The notes below the pieces were generated by a model that was not told the DNA's origin, did no database searches, and was given only the letters and a program-made list of their open reading frames with translations. This document shows, one piece after another, positions 1 through 9,305 of a DNA stretch of 13,158 bases. Every line of letters begins with the position of its first letter. Position 1 is the stretch's first letter. The DNA is from Gemmatimonadota bacterium. GTDB taxonomy: Bacteria > JAAXHH01. The position numbers and the translations under genes were made by a program. The DNA lies in the NCBI GenBank assembly GCA_026713285.1, contig JAPOOT010000238.1:1-13158 (forward strand). The letters run 5' to 3'.

Positions 1-2595
1 CAGCACCGAACGATCTTCGAACATATAACCGCTCTTGCCGACCAGGCGGGGATCCGTGAGAATACCGCCGACACTGGTAATCTGCGCATCGCCTGATCCG
101 ACTGCATCAGGATAGCGATCCGAGAAACTGGTGGCGAGAGCCGTCGTGGCGCCCAGGTCGTTGTTCGCCTGAACGATCTGTGTCGAACTCGGCGTGGTTT
201 CGATAAAATCATCCTCGAAGCCCGGTATCCTGCTACCCGCCGGATACGGATTCGGATACGATACGGATTCGGGCGGATTCAGACTGTTGGTCTGATTGCC
301 GCCGCCACCGCCGAATTCAGCGATCTGTACGTATGGTCCCGAGAAGTTCGGCGCCGCGAAGCGCTTCACCAGATCGTCAGCCACGAAGTCGTATACCCGG
401 CCGATGTTGTAATCGGCGCCGAGCGTCAGGCCTTCATGGATGAACCGGGCGTACGGATGGCCCTGCTTCACCGCTGCGGTCGTCGGATCGGTCACGTCCG
501 TAATCGGGGACGCACCGTCGCTCAGACCGAGATTCGGCGGGATCACCGTACTATTGTAACCGACTTCATGGGCGACCGTGGCGGTCGGGAACTGATCGAT
601 GAAACCGGAAGCGCGGTACACGCGGTACTTAGCGAAATCCACAACGCCCCGGCCCGGATCGATGGCCGTTTCCGCATTGTTGGCCCAAGCCAGCGCGATC
701 GTACCGTTGGCGGTCGGGAAGACCGACAGGGTAGGAGGAGGCGCCGGATGGAACAGCGCGCCGCTGGCAGCGCCGCGACCGAAGTTGTGCGTTACGGTCA
801 TGGCTTCGCCGGCACCGTCCCGAGCGATGGAACCATCTGCGTTATACACGGGGATGATCCGGTCGTTGGAACCGTCCCAGTAGTACGTGTTGTTGGCCAT
901 GTTGTACTTCCGCTGCATCCAGACGTCCTGGGCGCGGAGGTAAACGTCGTAGGCGCCGTCTTTGCCGGCCCCTATCAGGTCAACATGCCAGATGGACAGA
1001 TCTTCGCCGGGCGCCTTGGTGTAGGGACCCCAGCCAAGCGCGTTCCGGATGCAACCGGCGCCGGAGGTCTCTTCCTTCGTGTCGCTGCCGTTGTACGGAT
1101 CAGGCACGATACCGGCAAACACGCCATCGAGATCGAAGAGCGTGATGCTATCGTACTGACCTGGCTGCAGACCAATAGCGGCCGTACCAGGATTGCCGGG
1201 TTGGGTCAGATTGCGCGGGTCGCCCCACATCATGCCCATGCCCTCGGCCGATCCACCTGCCTGCGTCTTGGCGGTCCAGGTACTGATATCGGTATTTCTT
1301 TCAAGCGGACTGCCACTGGTGAAGAGATCCGGATGCGGTGCGCTGCTGCCGCCCGGTACGTTGACCTTCTTGTTCTCCAGGTACTTGGTAAGCGAGCCCT
1401 CGTACCAGCCGAAAACAGTTCTCAGGTCAGCGATCCACCATTCATGGGTATTGAACAGGCCGACTGAAGGCGCATCGTAGATATCAAGCGCCGCGACATT
1501 GTTCAAGTCCCCGAGCGGATCTTCATCGCCGGAGCCTTCAAGCACCAGCAATGAGGCTTCGCCCACGTGCAACGGATTGAAGTTTCCGTTGGTCGTGTTC
1601 CACACGTAGGAGTCGATACCCGGATGACCCGGATTGTCCTCGTCGAACATGGTGACCAGGCCGGAATAGAAACGTTCGCTGTAGGGCGCCTGGTTGAAAC
1701 GGCCCGAATTGATCAGCCCTTCCGGTACGGCGAGAGGCATCACACGGCTGAACATGGCAGGTGGCTGCTTGTCGTCACCGCCTGTACCGCCGCCGATCGC
1801 CCCACCGGTCAGGAGGGGGTTGTTGGTCCATGGAATATCGAAGTCATAGTTGAAAATGATCAGGAAGTTCTTGATCGTAACTCCATTTTCTTCCAGGGAT
1901 CCATCCTGATTCACATCTACGTCGCCGTGCACATTCAGCACGTGACGCAACAGGATGAAGTCATTCGTATGGCCGTAGCCGTAGCTGAAGCTGTACGACT
2001 GACGCTGGACCCGAATACCCGCGTTCGTATTGAAGGTCGTTTCCGTTATGAAGGGCTCACGGTAACCACCCGGTCCCACGGTGCCACCGGCAAAACCCGG
2101 GCTGCTCGATCCGCCCTGATCCGACCAGAAGCCTTGCGGGGCCTGTTCGCGCTGATGAGGCGGCGCGCGATAGACGTTGGTGGTGCCGATGAAATCACCT
2201 TCGGCGCGACTGATGGGCATACCGGCCACAGCGTTGGGCTGATAGGCCGTGATCCCGAAGGCCGACGCCCATAGCGGCGCGTCCAACCCACCTGCGGGAA
2301 AGGTGTACGAGGGAAAGCCCATCGTGGGACTCATGGAACGTCCCGATCCACGCCAGCCAACGCCGGTGTAGGTGTCGGTAAGTTCCGAATTCATGACGGC
2401 CATGTAGGTCTGACCGCCGATATAGGCATCTTGCCTTGAATCCAGGGCGAGTTCGTTCGGGATCGGAGACCCCTGAGTCGCCGAGGATCTTGCCGGTGCG
2501 TCCGGCAACGCCGTGAGGTATTGTGCGACCCCTAAGGCGATCGCCGTCGTAAACACGACAGCTCCGGCTGTTACATATCGACGCCATTTCTTCAA
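1..2595 (-). CDS. Large exported protein with fibronectin type III-like segment, 3' end beyond window
   Basis: An uninterrupted frame of 865 codons runs from a TTG at 2595-2593 to the left edge with no stop, so the C-terminus is missing. The TTG is chosen because AAGGAGG lies 6 nt upstream and the resulting N-terminus (MKKWRRY, then a hydrophobic stretch at about residues 8-23) is a good signal peptide or membrane anchor. Visible parts: an acidic DVNQDGS loop at 227-233 that resembles calcium-binding loops but lacks a canonical position-12 acid; a fibronectin-III-like segment at about 620-715 with W637 and a KYRVYRAS strand at 656-663; a Gly-rich GGGGG stretch near 760-770; and a YPNPY motif at 780-784, a motif often found near the C-terminal part of secreted FCB-group proteins. 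The many Asn, Gly, Tyr and Trp residues fit an extracellular beta-rich protein. It follows the TonB receptor on the same strand and is probably co-transcribed with it. No enzyme motif was recognised. A role as cell-surface partner of the receptor is inference. Confidence 0.88.
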   Translation of the reverse strand, partial: MKKWRRYVTAGAVVFTTAIALGVAQYLTALPDAPARSSATQGSPIPNELALDSRQDAYIGGQTYMAVMNSELTDTYTGVGWRGSGRSMSPTMGFPSYTFPAGGLDAPLWASAFGITAYQPNAVAGMPISRAEGDFIGTTNVYRAPPHQREQAPQGFWSDQGGSSSPGFAGGTVGPGGYREPFITETTFNTNAGIRVQRQSYSFSYGYGHTNDFILLRHVLNVHGDVDVNQDGSLEENGVTIKNFLIIFNYDFDIPWTNNPLLTGGAIGGGTGGDDKQPPAMFSRVMPLAVPEGLINSGRFNQAPYSERFYSGLVTMFDEDNPGHPGIDSYVWNTTNGNFNPLHVGEASLLVLEGSGDEDPLGDLNNVAALDIYDAPSVGLFNTHEWWIADLRTVFGWYEGSLTKYLENKKVNVPGGSSAPHPDLFTSGSPLERNTDISTWTAKTQAGGSAEGMGMMWGDPRNLTQPGNPGTAAIGLQPGQYDSITLFDLDGVFAGIVPDPYNGSDTKEETSGAGCIRNALGWGPYTKAPGEDLSIWHVDLIGAGKDGAYDVYLRAQDVWMQRKYNMANNTYYWDGSNDRIIPVYNADGSIARDGAGEAMTVTHNFGRGAASGALFHPAPPPTLSVFPTANGTIALAWANNAETAIDPGRGVVDFAKYRVYRASGFIDQFPTATVAHEVGYNSTVIPPNLGLSDGASPITDVTDPTTAAVKQGHPYARFIHEGLTLGADYNIGRVYDFVADDLVKRFAAPNFSGPYVQIAEFGGGGGNQTNSLNPPESVSYPNPYPAGSRIPGFEDDFIETTPSSTQIVQANNDLGATTALATSFSDRYPDAVGSGDAQITSVGGILTDPRLVGKSGYMFEDRSVL

Positions 2596-2601
2596 AATGA
2601 A

Positions 2602-2608
2602 CCTCCTT
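2602..2608 (-). promoter_or_regulatory. Shine-Dalgarno that fixes a TTG start
   Basis: The minus strand reads AAGGAGG here, a near-perfect anti-16S match, 6 nt before the TTG at 2595. No ATG in the same frame has a comparable site. The first in-frame ATG lies well inside the mature protein, after the signal-like segment, so the non-ATG start is well supported. Confidence 0.85.
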
Positions 2609-2613
2609 ATGCC

Positions 2614-2636
2614 GGCAACGTTCTGCGAACGTCGCC
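2614..2636 (-). promoter_or_regulatory. Intercistronic stem-loop 2, next to the downstream ribosome binding site
   Basis: The minus-strand transcript can form a 10-bp stem, GGCGACGUUC with GAACGUUGCC, closed by a GCA triloop. The only imperfection is one G-U wobble. It ends 5 nt before the AAGGAGG of the exported-protein gene, so it could influence ribosome access or shield the RNA from decay. No U-tract follows, so it is not an ordinary intrinsic terminator. Seen in the sequence; function inferred. Confidence 0.6.
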
Positions 2637-2642
2637 AACCTG

Positions 2643-2677
2643 GCGGGAAGACACCTTTTAACTGCGCGTCTTCCCGC
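2643..2677 (-). promoter_or_regulatory. Intercistronic stem-loop 1, just after the TonB receptor stop
   Basis: A perfect 10-bp inverted repeat (GCGGGAAGAC at 2643-2652, GTCTTCCCGC at 2668-2677) surrounds a 15-nt loop. It begins 7 nt after the receptor stop codon in the direction of transcription. No run of U follows, which argues against strong Rho-independent termination. Position and symmetry fit a 3' stabiliser or partial terminator that would keep the receptor message more abundant than the distal gene. That role is inferred. Confidence 0.6.
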
Positions 2678-2684
2678 GTTGGAT

Positions 2685-5600
2685 TTACCATGCTAAGTTG
2701 AGACCCAACCAGATGTCACGAGGACCGTTGGCCTGCGTGCCGATTCCGCCCACAGGACCGCCTATGAGACCTACGGGATCTCCCCGGCGTTGCCAGCGGT
2801 CGCCGGTCGCGTTGTCAGAGCCGCCGGTGATGCTGTAGATGTTCACGCGATCAAAGATGTTATTGACCTGGGTGAACACGCCGAGGCGTACGTTACCCAG
2901 ATCAAAGTTCTTCTGGGCGTACAGGTCGCTCGTCCACGTCCAGGGCGAGCGCTGCGATGCGGCAAGCAAACCGAGCGGATCGATTGCCTGCTCGCTGGAC
3001 GTGCGGTACTGGTTGCCGCTCTGCGCCTTGGTCAGTATAGAAGCGCTGATACCGTAGGGCAGCTCGACCAGGAGGTTCGTAACGATACGATGTCGTCGGT
3101 CGAATGCGGTGAATTCGCGGATGTATGTATCGGGCGTCGGTGTTCCGTCCACGAAGTCGGAGAACACGAGCACTGTCTCGCCGCCACGTTCGCGGACCGT
3201 TTGGGGCGTGGTCAGATTGGAAGTGAAGGCCAGGGTGTAATTGGCCCGCAATGAGAACCGATTGGCCATCTGGCGCCGTAACGACACCTCGAGTCCCCGC
3301 GTATCCTGTGCGAAAGTCGGAAGCAGGATGGAGATTTCGCGCTGCGAACCGCCGATGAAGGCTACGTCCGGCGCGAAAAGCCATACCAGCGGCAGGTTGT
3401 TAACATCCCGGAAATAACCGGTAACATCCAGATAGTATCCGGGATAGACCTCGGCCTGCAGACCCATTTCGTAGTTCGTGGACTTCTGGAACGGCAGATC
3501 CGGGTTTCCGTGGTTGCGCTCAAACGAAGAGGTTTGAACCAGACCGGTGAACAGGTTCTCCAGCGACGGACGCTGGTTGAAGATACCGTACGAATAATGC
3601 AGCGCGGCGCGATCCGTGATCGGATGGGATATACCCAGGCGCGGCGCGAGTCCCGTCTTCATCGACGGAGAAAGCGTGCGGTATTCCGGATCGTCGTGTT
3701 CGGGATCGGGACCCGGACGCGGACGATAGGGATTGATCGCGTTGGCGTTGGCGTCGAACATGTCCAGCCGCAATCCCGCGTTTACCACAAGGCTTCCGTA
3801 CTCGATACGATCCTGCATGTACGCGAAGAATTCGTTCGGATACACATGGGCCTGCCGGCCTGCGAGGGGCAGTACGCTGGCAGTCGGATCCCGATTCAGA
3901 TCGTTGAAGAGCGTCACGGCGTTTCCACGGGCTGGGCCGCGCGTGTTCTCTTCATAGTCATTCATCACAACGCCGAAGCCGCCCTTGAACTGGTGATTCG
4001 AGGTGACCTGGCTTGTAATGGCGAAGCTGACATCGGTCTTGAACGGGCGTCGACTCGTGTAGTTGCCGAAATCGATCGAAGCGTATGCTTCATCGCCGTA
4101 CAGGATATAAGGTACCTGCGTGCCACTTCCCTGCTCGAGCGGCGAATATCCAACGGAGTGGATGAACGCGTCGGTTAGGGACGGCAGTGGTTCCTTGCCG
4201 TACTTGGGATTATAGCGCTCGTTGTACTCGCGCAGGTGGCTTAACCGGATTTCGTAGAAGGTACGGGGGCTGAGCGTTTGAGTAAACGACGCATTCAAAT
4301 GCACTCGGCCGCCGAAACTCTGGTTGAGACCTTCTTTATTGTACTTCCAACCATAGTTCGAGGCGCCGGGGTCGAAAGTTCCGCCGACGCTGGCTGAGCC
4401 CCGCTGGCCCTTCTTGCTGAAGAAACCCTGGTCTTCGATGAGTCCGGACATGGTCACCTTGGTGCTGACGGTAGGCCGGTAGGTCATCTTGATGAAGGAG
4501 TTCATCACACGGATGTAATCGTCGGGATTGCGGCCCCAACTCTCCGCGAAACGTCCCGACGCGAACCAGTTCAGCTTGTCGCCCAGTGGACCGCCCATAC
4601 CGAAGTCAATCTGTACGGGGCGTTTCTCGGTCCGGTTGTTCCGGGCGAACTGGTTGTATTTATCAGGATGGAAAGACCGGTCCACGGAGAAACTATTGGC
4701 CTGGGCTTCCGGCAATCCGTCGGTCAGGTAGGACCACGTGATGGCTTCGGGTTCGGGAATGACGCGGTCGTAATCCCAGTAATAGTCGTCCCGCTTGTAG
4801 ATGGCGGACCAGCTATCCGGGGACCCGGTCATGTCCAGCACGTCGAAGGGATCCTGCATCCTGAGTCCGTCCTCCGCGCGCGCGGGATCACTGTTGAACG
4901 CGTTCGTCTTGTCGATCGCGTCCTGAATGACCTTGCGCAGGTCGGCTTCCGACCAGGTTCCGGCACGGTACGCGTCCACGATGTCGAGTTCGGGCGGCTT
5001 GGCCCAATTCAGACCCTTCTGGCCCAGCGTACGGTATTCGAAGTTACCGTTGTAACTCGCACCGCCTTCACGGGTAACCACCGAGGTGATCCCGGCCAAC
5101 GCGTTCACGTACTCGGCGTTGAACGTTCCCGTCTTGACCTCGAGTTCCTGGATCATGTAGGGGTTGATCGCAAACGCCTGACTTGTGTTATGTTGCTGCC
5201 CGGTCACTGTTGAACCGTCCAGCGTGGTCTGCGCCTGATTGGCTTCGCCGCCGCGGAGCCGGCCGCCGAAACTGCCCGCCGTGGTCAGAACCACTTCGGC
5301 GATGCTGGTCACCGGCAGCGCCTGGATTTCCTCGGCCGCCACGATGGTCCGGGTGGAAGTGAGACTCTTCTCGACCAGGTCCCGTGTCGCCACGACTTCG
5401 ACCGCTTCGGCGGATTCGAGAATCGTCGAATCCAGCTCGAAGTTCATCGTCGTGGTCAAATCGGCGTGCACCTCGGTACCTATGGCACGCACCGGGACAT
5501 AACCGATGACGTTCACCACCACGGTGTAGTTGCCGGGCGGTACATTAAGAATGAAGTACTCGCCCATATCATTCGCCATCGCACCCAAAACCGTGCCCTC

Positions 5601-5762
5601 GATGCGGACACTGGCTGCCGGCAGCGGTTCCCGCGTCGCACTGTCGACCACGACACCGGAAACTTTACCCAGCGACAACTGCGCCAGCGCATCCGACGAG
5701 ATGCTGAGCACTAACGCGAATGCGAATGCGAAGCGCAAAGCTCGTGAAATTGTTATAGACAT
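2685..5762 (-). CDS. TonB-dependent outer-membrane receptor (Oar/SusC-like, carboxypeptidase-regulatory-like N-domain)
   Basis: The product is a 1025-residue outer-membrane channel that would take up a ligand using energy passed by TonB/ExbBD from the inner membrane. Domain order: signal peptide at 1-27 (hydrophobic core, then cleavage at ALA-Q); carboxypeptidase-regulatory-like beta-sandwich at about 30-110 (GVVVDSATREPLPAASV, then GEYFILNVPPGNYTV); plug at about 120-235 (EVVAT, LDGST, then ELEVKTGTFNAEY); 22-strand-type barrel from about 240 to the end, with many alternating aromatic strands and Arg/Asn/Tyr-rich loops. The last residue is Trp (LNLAW), the aromatic end expected of a BamA-inserted barrel. 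An in-frame ATG also lies at 5777, but AGGAG sits 7 nt before the ATG at 5762, so the shorter form is preferred. The next gene on the same strand is an exported protein, not a SusD-type lipoprotein, so this is not a standard Sus pair. The substrate cannot be told from sequence. Confidence 0.93.
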   Translation of the reverse strand: MSITISRALRFAFAFALVLSISSDALAQLSLGKVSGVVVDSATREPLPAASVRIEGTVLGAMANDMGEYFILNVPPGNYTVVVNVIGYVPVRAIGTEVHADLTTTMNFELDSTILESAEAVEVVATRDLVEKSLTSTRTIVAAEEIQALPVTSIAEVVLTTAGSFGGRLRGGEANQAQTTLDGSTVTGQQHNTSQAFAINPYMIQELEVKTGTFNAEYVNALAGITSVVTREGGASYNGNFEYRTLGQKGLNWAKPPELDIVDAYRAGTWSEADLRKVIQDAIDKTNAFNSDPARAEDGLRMQDPFDVLDMTGSPDSWSAIYKRDDYYWDYDRVIPEPEAITWSYLTDGLPEAQANSFSVDRSFHPDKYNQFARNNRTEKRPVQIDFGMGGPLGDKLNWFASGRFAESWGRNPDDYIRVMNSFIKMTYRPTVSTKVTMSGLIEDQGFFSKKGQRGSASVGGTFDPGASNYGWKYNKEGLNQSFGGRVHLNASFTQTLSPRTFYEIRLSHLREYNERYNPKYGKEPLPSLTDAFIHSVGYSPLEQGSGTQVPYILYGDEAYASIDFGNYTSRRPFKTDVSFAITSQVTSNHQFKGGFGVVMNDYEENTRGPARGNAVTLFNDLNRDPTASVLPLAGRQAHVYPNEFFAYMQDRIEYGSLVVNAGLRLDMFDANANAINPYRPRPGPDPEHDDPEYRTLSPSMKTGLAPRLGISHPITDRAALHYSYGIFNQRPSLENLFTGLVQTSSFERNHGNPDLPFQKSTNYEMGLQAEVYPGYYLDVTGYFRDVNNLPLVWLFAPDVAFIGGSQREISILLPTFAQDTRGLEVSLRRQMANRFSLRANYTLAFTSNLTTPQTVRERGGETVLVFSDFVDGTPTPDTYIREFTAFDRRHRIVTNLLVELPYGISASILTKAQSGNQYRTSSEQAIDPLGLLAASQRSPWTWTSDLYAQKNFDLGNVRLGVFTQVNNIFDRVNIYSITGGSDNATGDRWQRRGDPVGLIGGPVGGIGTQANGPRDIWLGLNLAW

Positions 5763-5769
5763 CAATTCA

Positions 5770-5774
5770 CTCCT
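5770..5774 (-). promoter_or_regulatory. Ribosome binding site that decides the receptor start
   Basis: The minus strand reads AGGAG here, 7 nt ahead of the ATG at 5762. The site lies inside the codons that follow the earlier ATG at 5777, which itself has only a weak AAGGG about 9 nt upstream. Starting at 5762 also gives a more typical signal peptide without the acidic MRSEL extension. Confidence 0.7.
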
Positions 5775-5799
5775 CATTAACAGAGCCCTTCTGATTATT

Positions 5800-5823
5800 G
5801 TCAGCTTGCCCCGGCCTGCTGAC
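5800..5823 (-). promoter_or_regulatory. Stem-loop in the receptor 5' leader
   Basis: A perfect 6-bp inverted repeat (GTCAGC / GCTGAC) with a 12-nt GC-rich loop lies 38 nt upstream of the preferred receptor start. If transcription starts near the AT-rich patch around 5916, the leader is about 140-150 nt and this hairpin sits in its 3' half. I could not match the leader to a known riboswitch class. The short stem could be chance. Confidence 0.3.
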
Positions 5824-5911
5824 GGTATCGTAGTATTGCTCTCTCGACTTTGAATTCTACAACCTTACTCCGTGACACTCACCTCCCTCCAGCGATGGTA
5901 ATGGGGCAATC

Positions 5912-5921
5912 GTATATAATA
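5912..5921 (-). promoter_or_regulatory. AT-rich -10-like patch, candidate promoter of the receptor unit
   Basis: The minus strand carries TATTATATAC, containing TATTAT as a -10-like hexamer at 5921-5916. An imperfect TGTAAA lies 18 nt further upstream as a weak -35. The plus strand of the same patch reads TATAAT, so either direction is possible, but the receptor is the only gene reading away to the left. The match is moderate and untested. Confidence 0.35.
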
Positions 5922-6285
5922 GAGATAATCGTGAATACCTTTACATAGAGAAACGACATACAAACCGTCGCGTGCAAGGGCATGAACACGCAACGAAAAA
6001 CCGATTTTCAGTTCAAGGAATCCGAGTAACCATCAAATGCAAACAACGTGCCAGATTTCCAGCGTTCCGCCGCCGCGCGCCTGGCTGAATCCGAAACCCT
6101 ATGGGACTCTAAGCAAAACGAGACCATTGGCCGTATTCTGCCATCTGCTTGGAACGGATGCGTACGACGAGTAACACGAAATTAATTTCATCCTTCATCA
6201 AGGTCTGAAACGAATTGCATAACACGGTCCGTATCCATCACGCTATCATACCCATCGCACACCCGCGACTGCCGCCAAATCTTCC

Positions 6286-6314
6286 TTGACTTTGTACACG
6301 GCCCCGCATAAGGT
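6286..6314 (+). promoter_or_regulatory. Candidate sigma-70-type promoter for thrC
   Basis: TTGACT at 6286-6291 matches the -35 consensus at five of six positions. TAAGGT at 6309-6314 follows after exactly 17 nt and keeps the key T, A and final T of a -10. Transcription would begin near 6321, giving a leader of about 135 nt before the preferred thrC start. The initiation point also lies close to the ATG at 6327, which would make a start there nearly leaderless and supports the downstream ATG. Confidence 0.45.
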
Positions 6315-6455
6315 GTTGCGCTGGCATTGGTTCGGATGTGTTTAGCTATGCACCGTTTAGCGAGTTATAAGTATATATCCGGCCCGATTCGTAGTCAACA
6401 TTTTATTTCATTTTTTTCAAAAAAGTGGCGGTTGCAGAAAGCAAAACGGAGTCGC

Positions 6456-7777
<1,322 letters not shown>

Positions 7778-7781
<4 letters not shown>

Positions 7782-9271
7782 AAACGTTACCTGCCTCCAT
7801 CGGAATCCTGCCGCTGATCCTGGCCCTGCTCGTAACCGCATGCGGCGGCCCGCTGCAGTTCCGCGGGGCGCCCTCCGGACCGGAGCGGCGCCTGGCGGAC
7901 GACTTGCGTGAGATCCTGGACCGTCCCGGCCTGGCCCCCATGGCCATAGGCGTAAAGGTCGCGTCGCCGGTCACCGGCCGGATACTCTTCTCCCGGCATT
8001 CCGACGGACTGTTCCATCCCGCGTCCAATACGAAGCTGTTCACCGCCCTGGGCGTCCTGCGGACCATGGGCCCCGGTTATCGCTACCTTACGAGCGTATT
8101 CGCAGACGGTGACGCTTATGTCAGCGGCGACACGCTCCACGCGTCGCTGTACCTGCTCGGGCGCGGAGATCCCATGCTGGAATCTGCGCACCTGGACAGC
8201 CTCGCCGGCCGCGTCGCCGGATCGAGCGGGGCACGGGTCATCGCGGGCGACATCGTCGTCGACGATGCGTACCTGGACGGCATACCCTACGGAGAAGGAT
8301 GGATGTGGGACGACGTGCAGCACAGTTACTCGGCCTCCCTGAACGCGCTCTCGGTGAACGGCAACAGCGTGAAGATCGGCATATCGCCCGGCGCCGCCGT
8401 CGGCGCGCCCGTAACGGTCCGGGTCGAACCGCCGACGACGGCCGTTACTTTCGAAGTCCGGGCCCTGACGGTCGCCGCGGGAGATACTTCGTCCGCCGAG
8501 CCGCTCATGGTCGAACGGGACTGGCCGTCGCGGTCCAACAGGATAACGGTAACCGGCCGGATCGGCATGGATGAGGGCGAACGGGCATACTTCCGGTCCG
8601 TCGAAGAACCCGGACTTTACGCGGGGAAACTGTTCCGGGAGATGCTGCAAGCCCGCGGCATCCGCGTCGCGGGACCGGTACGCAGGGGAATCACGCCGAC
8701 GCGCGCCCGGACGGTGGCGTTCTACCGGTCACCGCCGGTTACCGGGGCCCTGGCCCGCTTGGTAAAGGACAGCAGCAACCTGACGGCGGAGCTGCTCGTG
8801 AAGACCATGGGACGTCACGCGACGGGCGATCCGGGCTCGTCCGCCGGCGGCCTGGCGGTGTTGCGGCGGGTCCTGGCGGACTACATCGGCCTGGACCCCG
8901 CCGATTACCGGTTCGCGGACGGTTCCGGCCTTTCGTGGTACAACTACGTATCTCCCGATCAGATCGTGGAACTGCTGACTGCGGCGTACCACGATCCCGA
9001 GATCGGCCGCAGCTTCCTGGAGGCGTTACCCGTCGCCGGTGTGGACGGGTCCCTGAGAAACCGGATGAAGGACACGGCGGCCATGGGAAATCTCAGGGCG
9101 AAGACAGGTACCCTGACCGGCGTGAGCTGCCTGAGCGGCTACGTCCACACCCGGGACGGCGAACCCCTGGTATTCTCGATCATGATGAACAACTTCGTCG
9201 GCCCGGCGTCGACGGCCCGGCGAACGCAGGATGAGATCGGGGCCCTGCTGGCGGGTTTCAGTCGAAATTGA
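7778..9271 (+). CDS. dacB: D-alanyl-D-alanine carboxypeptidase/endopeptidase, PBP4 type, peptidase family S13, predicted lipoprotein
   Basis: A penicillin-binding protein that trims the terminal D-Ala from peptidoglycan stem peptides and cuts D-Ala-mDAP cross-links in the periplasm. All three serine-transferase motifs are present: S83-N-T-K86 with the nucleophile serine, S332-S-N334, and K442-T-G444. The large insert between motifs 1 and 2, including WDDVQHSYSASLNALSVNGN at about 177-196, is the S13 hallmark. Length is 497 residues, close to the usual 450-510. The N-terminus is a lipoprotein signal with the lipobox VTAC and lipidated C22. Residue +2 is Gly, so outer-membrane sorting is likely, whereas E. 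coli DacB has a cleaved signal and no lipid. ATGA overlaps the thrC stop and no strong Shine-Dalgarno precedes it, implying translational coupling. The catalytic assignment is strong; the membrane location is predicted. Confidence 0.94.
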
Positions 9272-9305
9272 CCTGCGTGAAACAACTTAACGGAAGGAGC
9301 CGGAC

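Larger units (their letters stand above)
5763..6455. other. Divergent intergenic region of about 690 bp
   Basis: This stretch separates the minus-strand receptor from the plus-strand thrC. It is clearly more AT-rich than the flanking genes. It holds the candidate leader hairpin and -10 patch on the left and the thrC promoter candidate on the right. Between about 5950 and 6280 I found no convincing open reading frame, tRNA, repeat or strong hairpin on either strand. A T-rich then A-rich patch at about 6402-6424 lies in the thrC leader. Confidence 0.6.

Noticed and set aside
436..1467. Plus-strand frame of 343 codons, plus a 235-codon frame at 1567-2274
   Set aside because: Both lie entirely inside the minus-strand exported-protein gene, have no ribosome binding site or family resemblance, and read as Arg/Gly/Val-rich shadow sequence.
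5926..6280. A hidden small gene or RNA gene in the receptor-thrC gap
   Set aside because: No frame of useful length with a ribosome binding site, no tRNA cloverleaf and no strong hairpin was found on either strand.
6402..6424. T-tract then A-tract upstream of thrC as a terminator for an unseen upstream gene
   Set aside because: The complementary arms are only T and A runs without a GC stem, and no plus-strand gene lies upstream.
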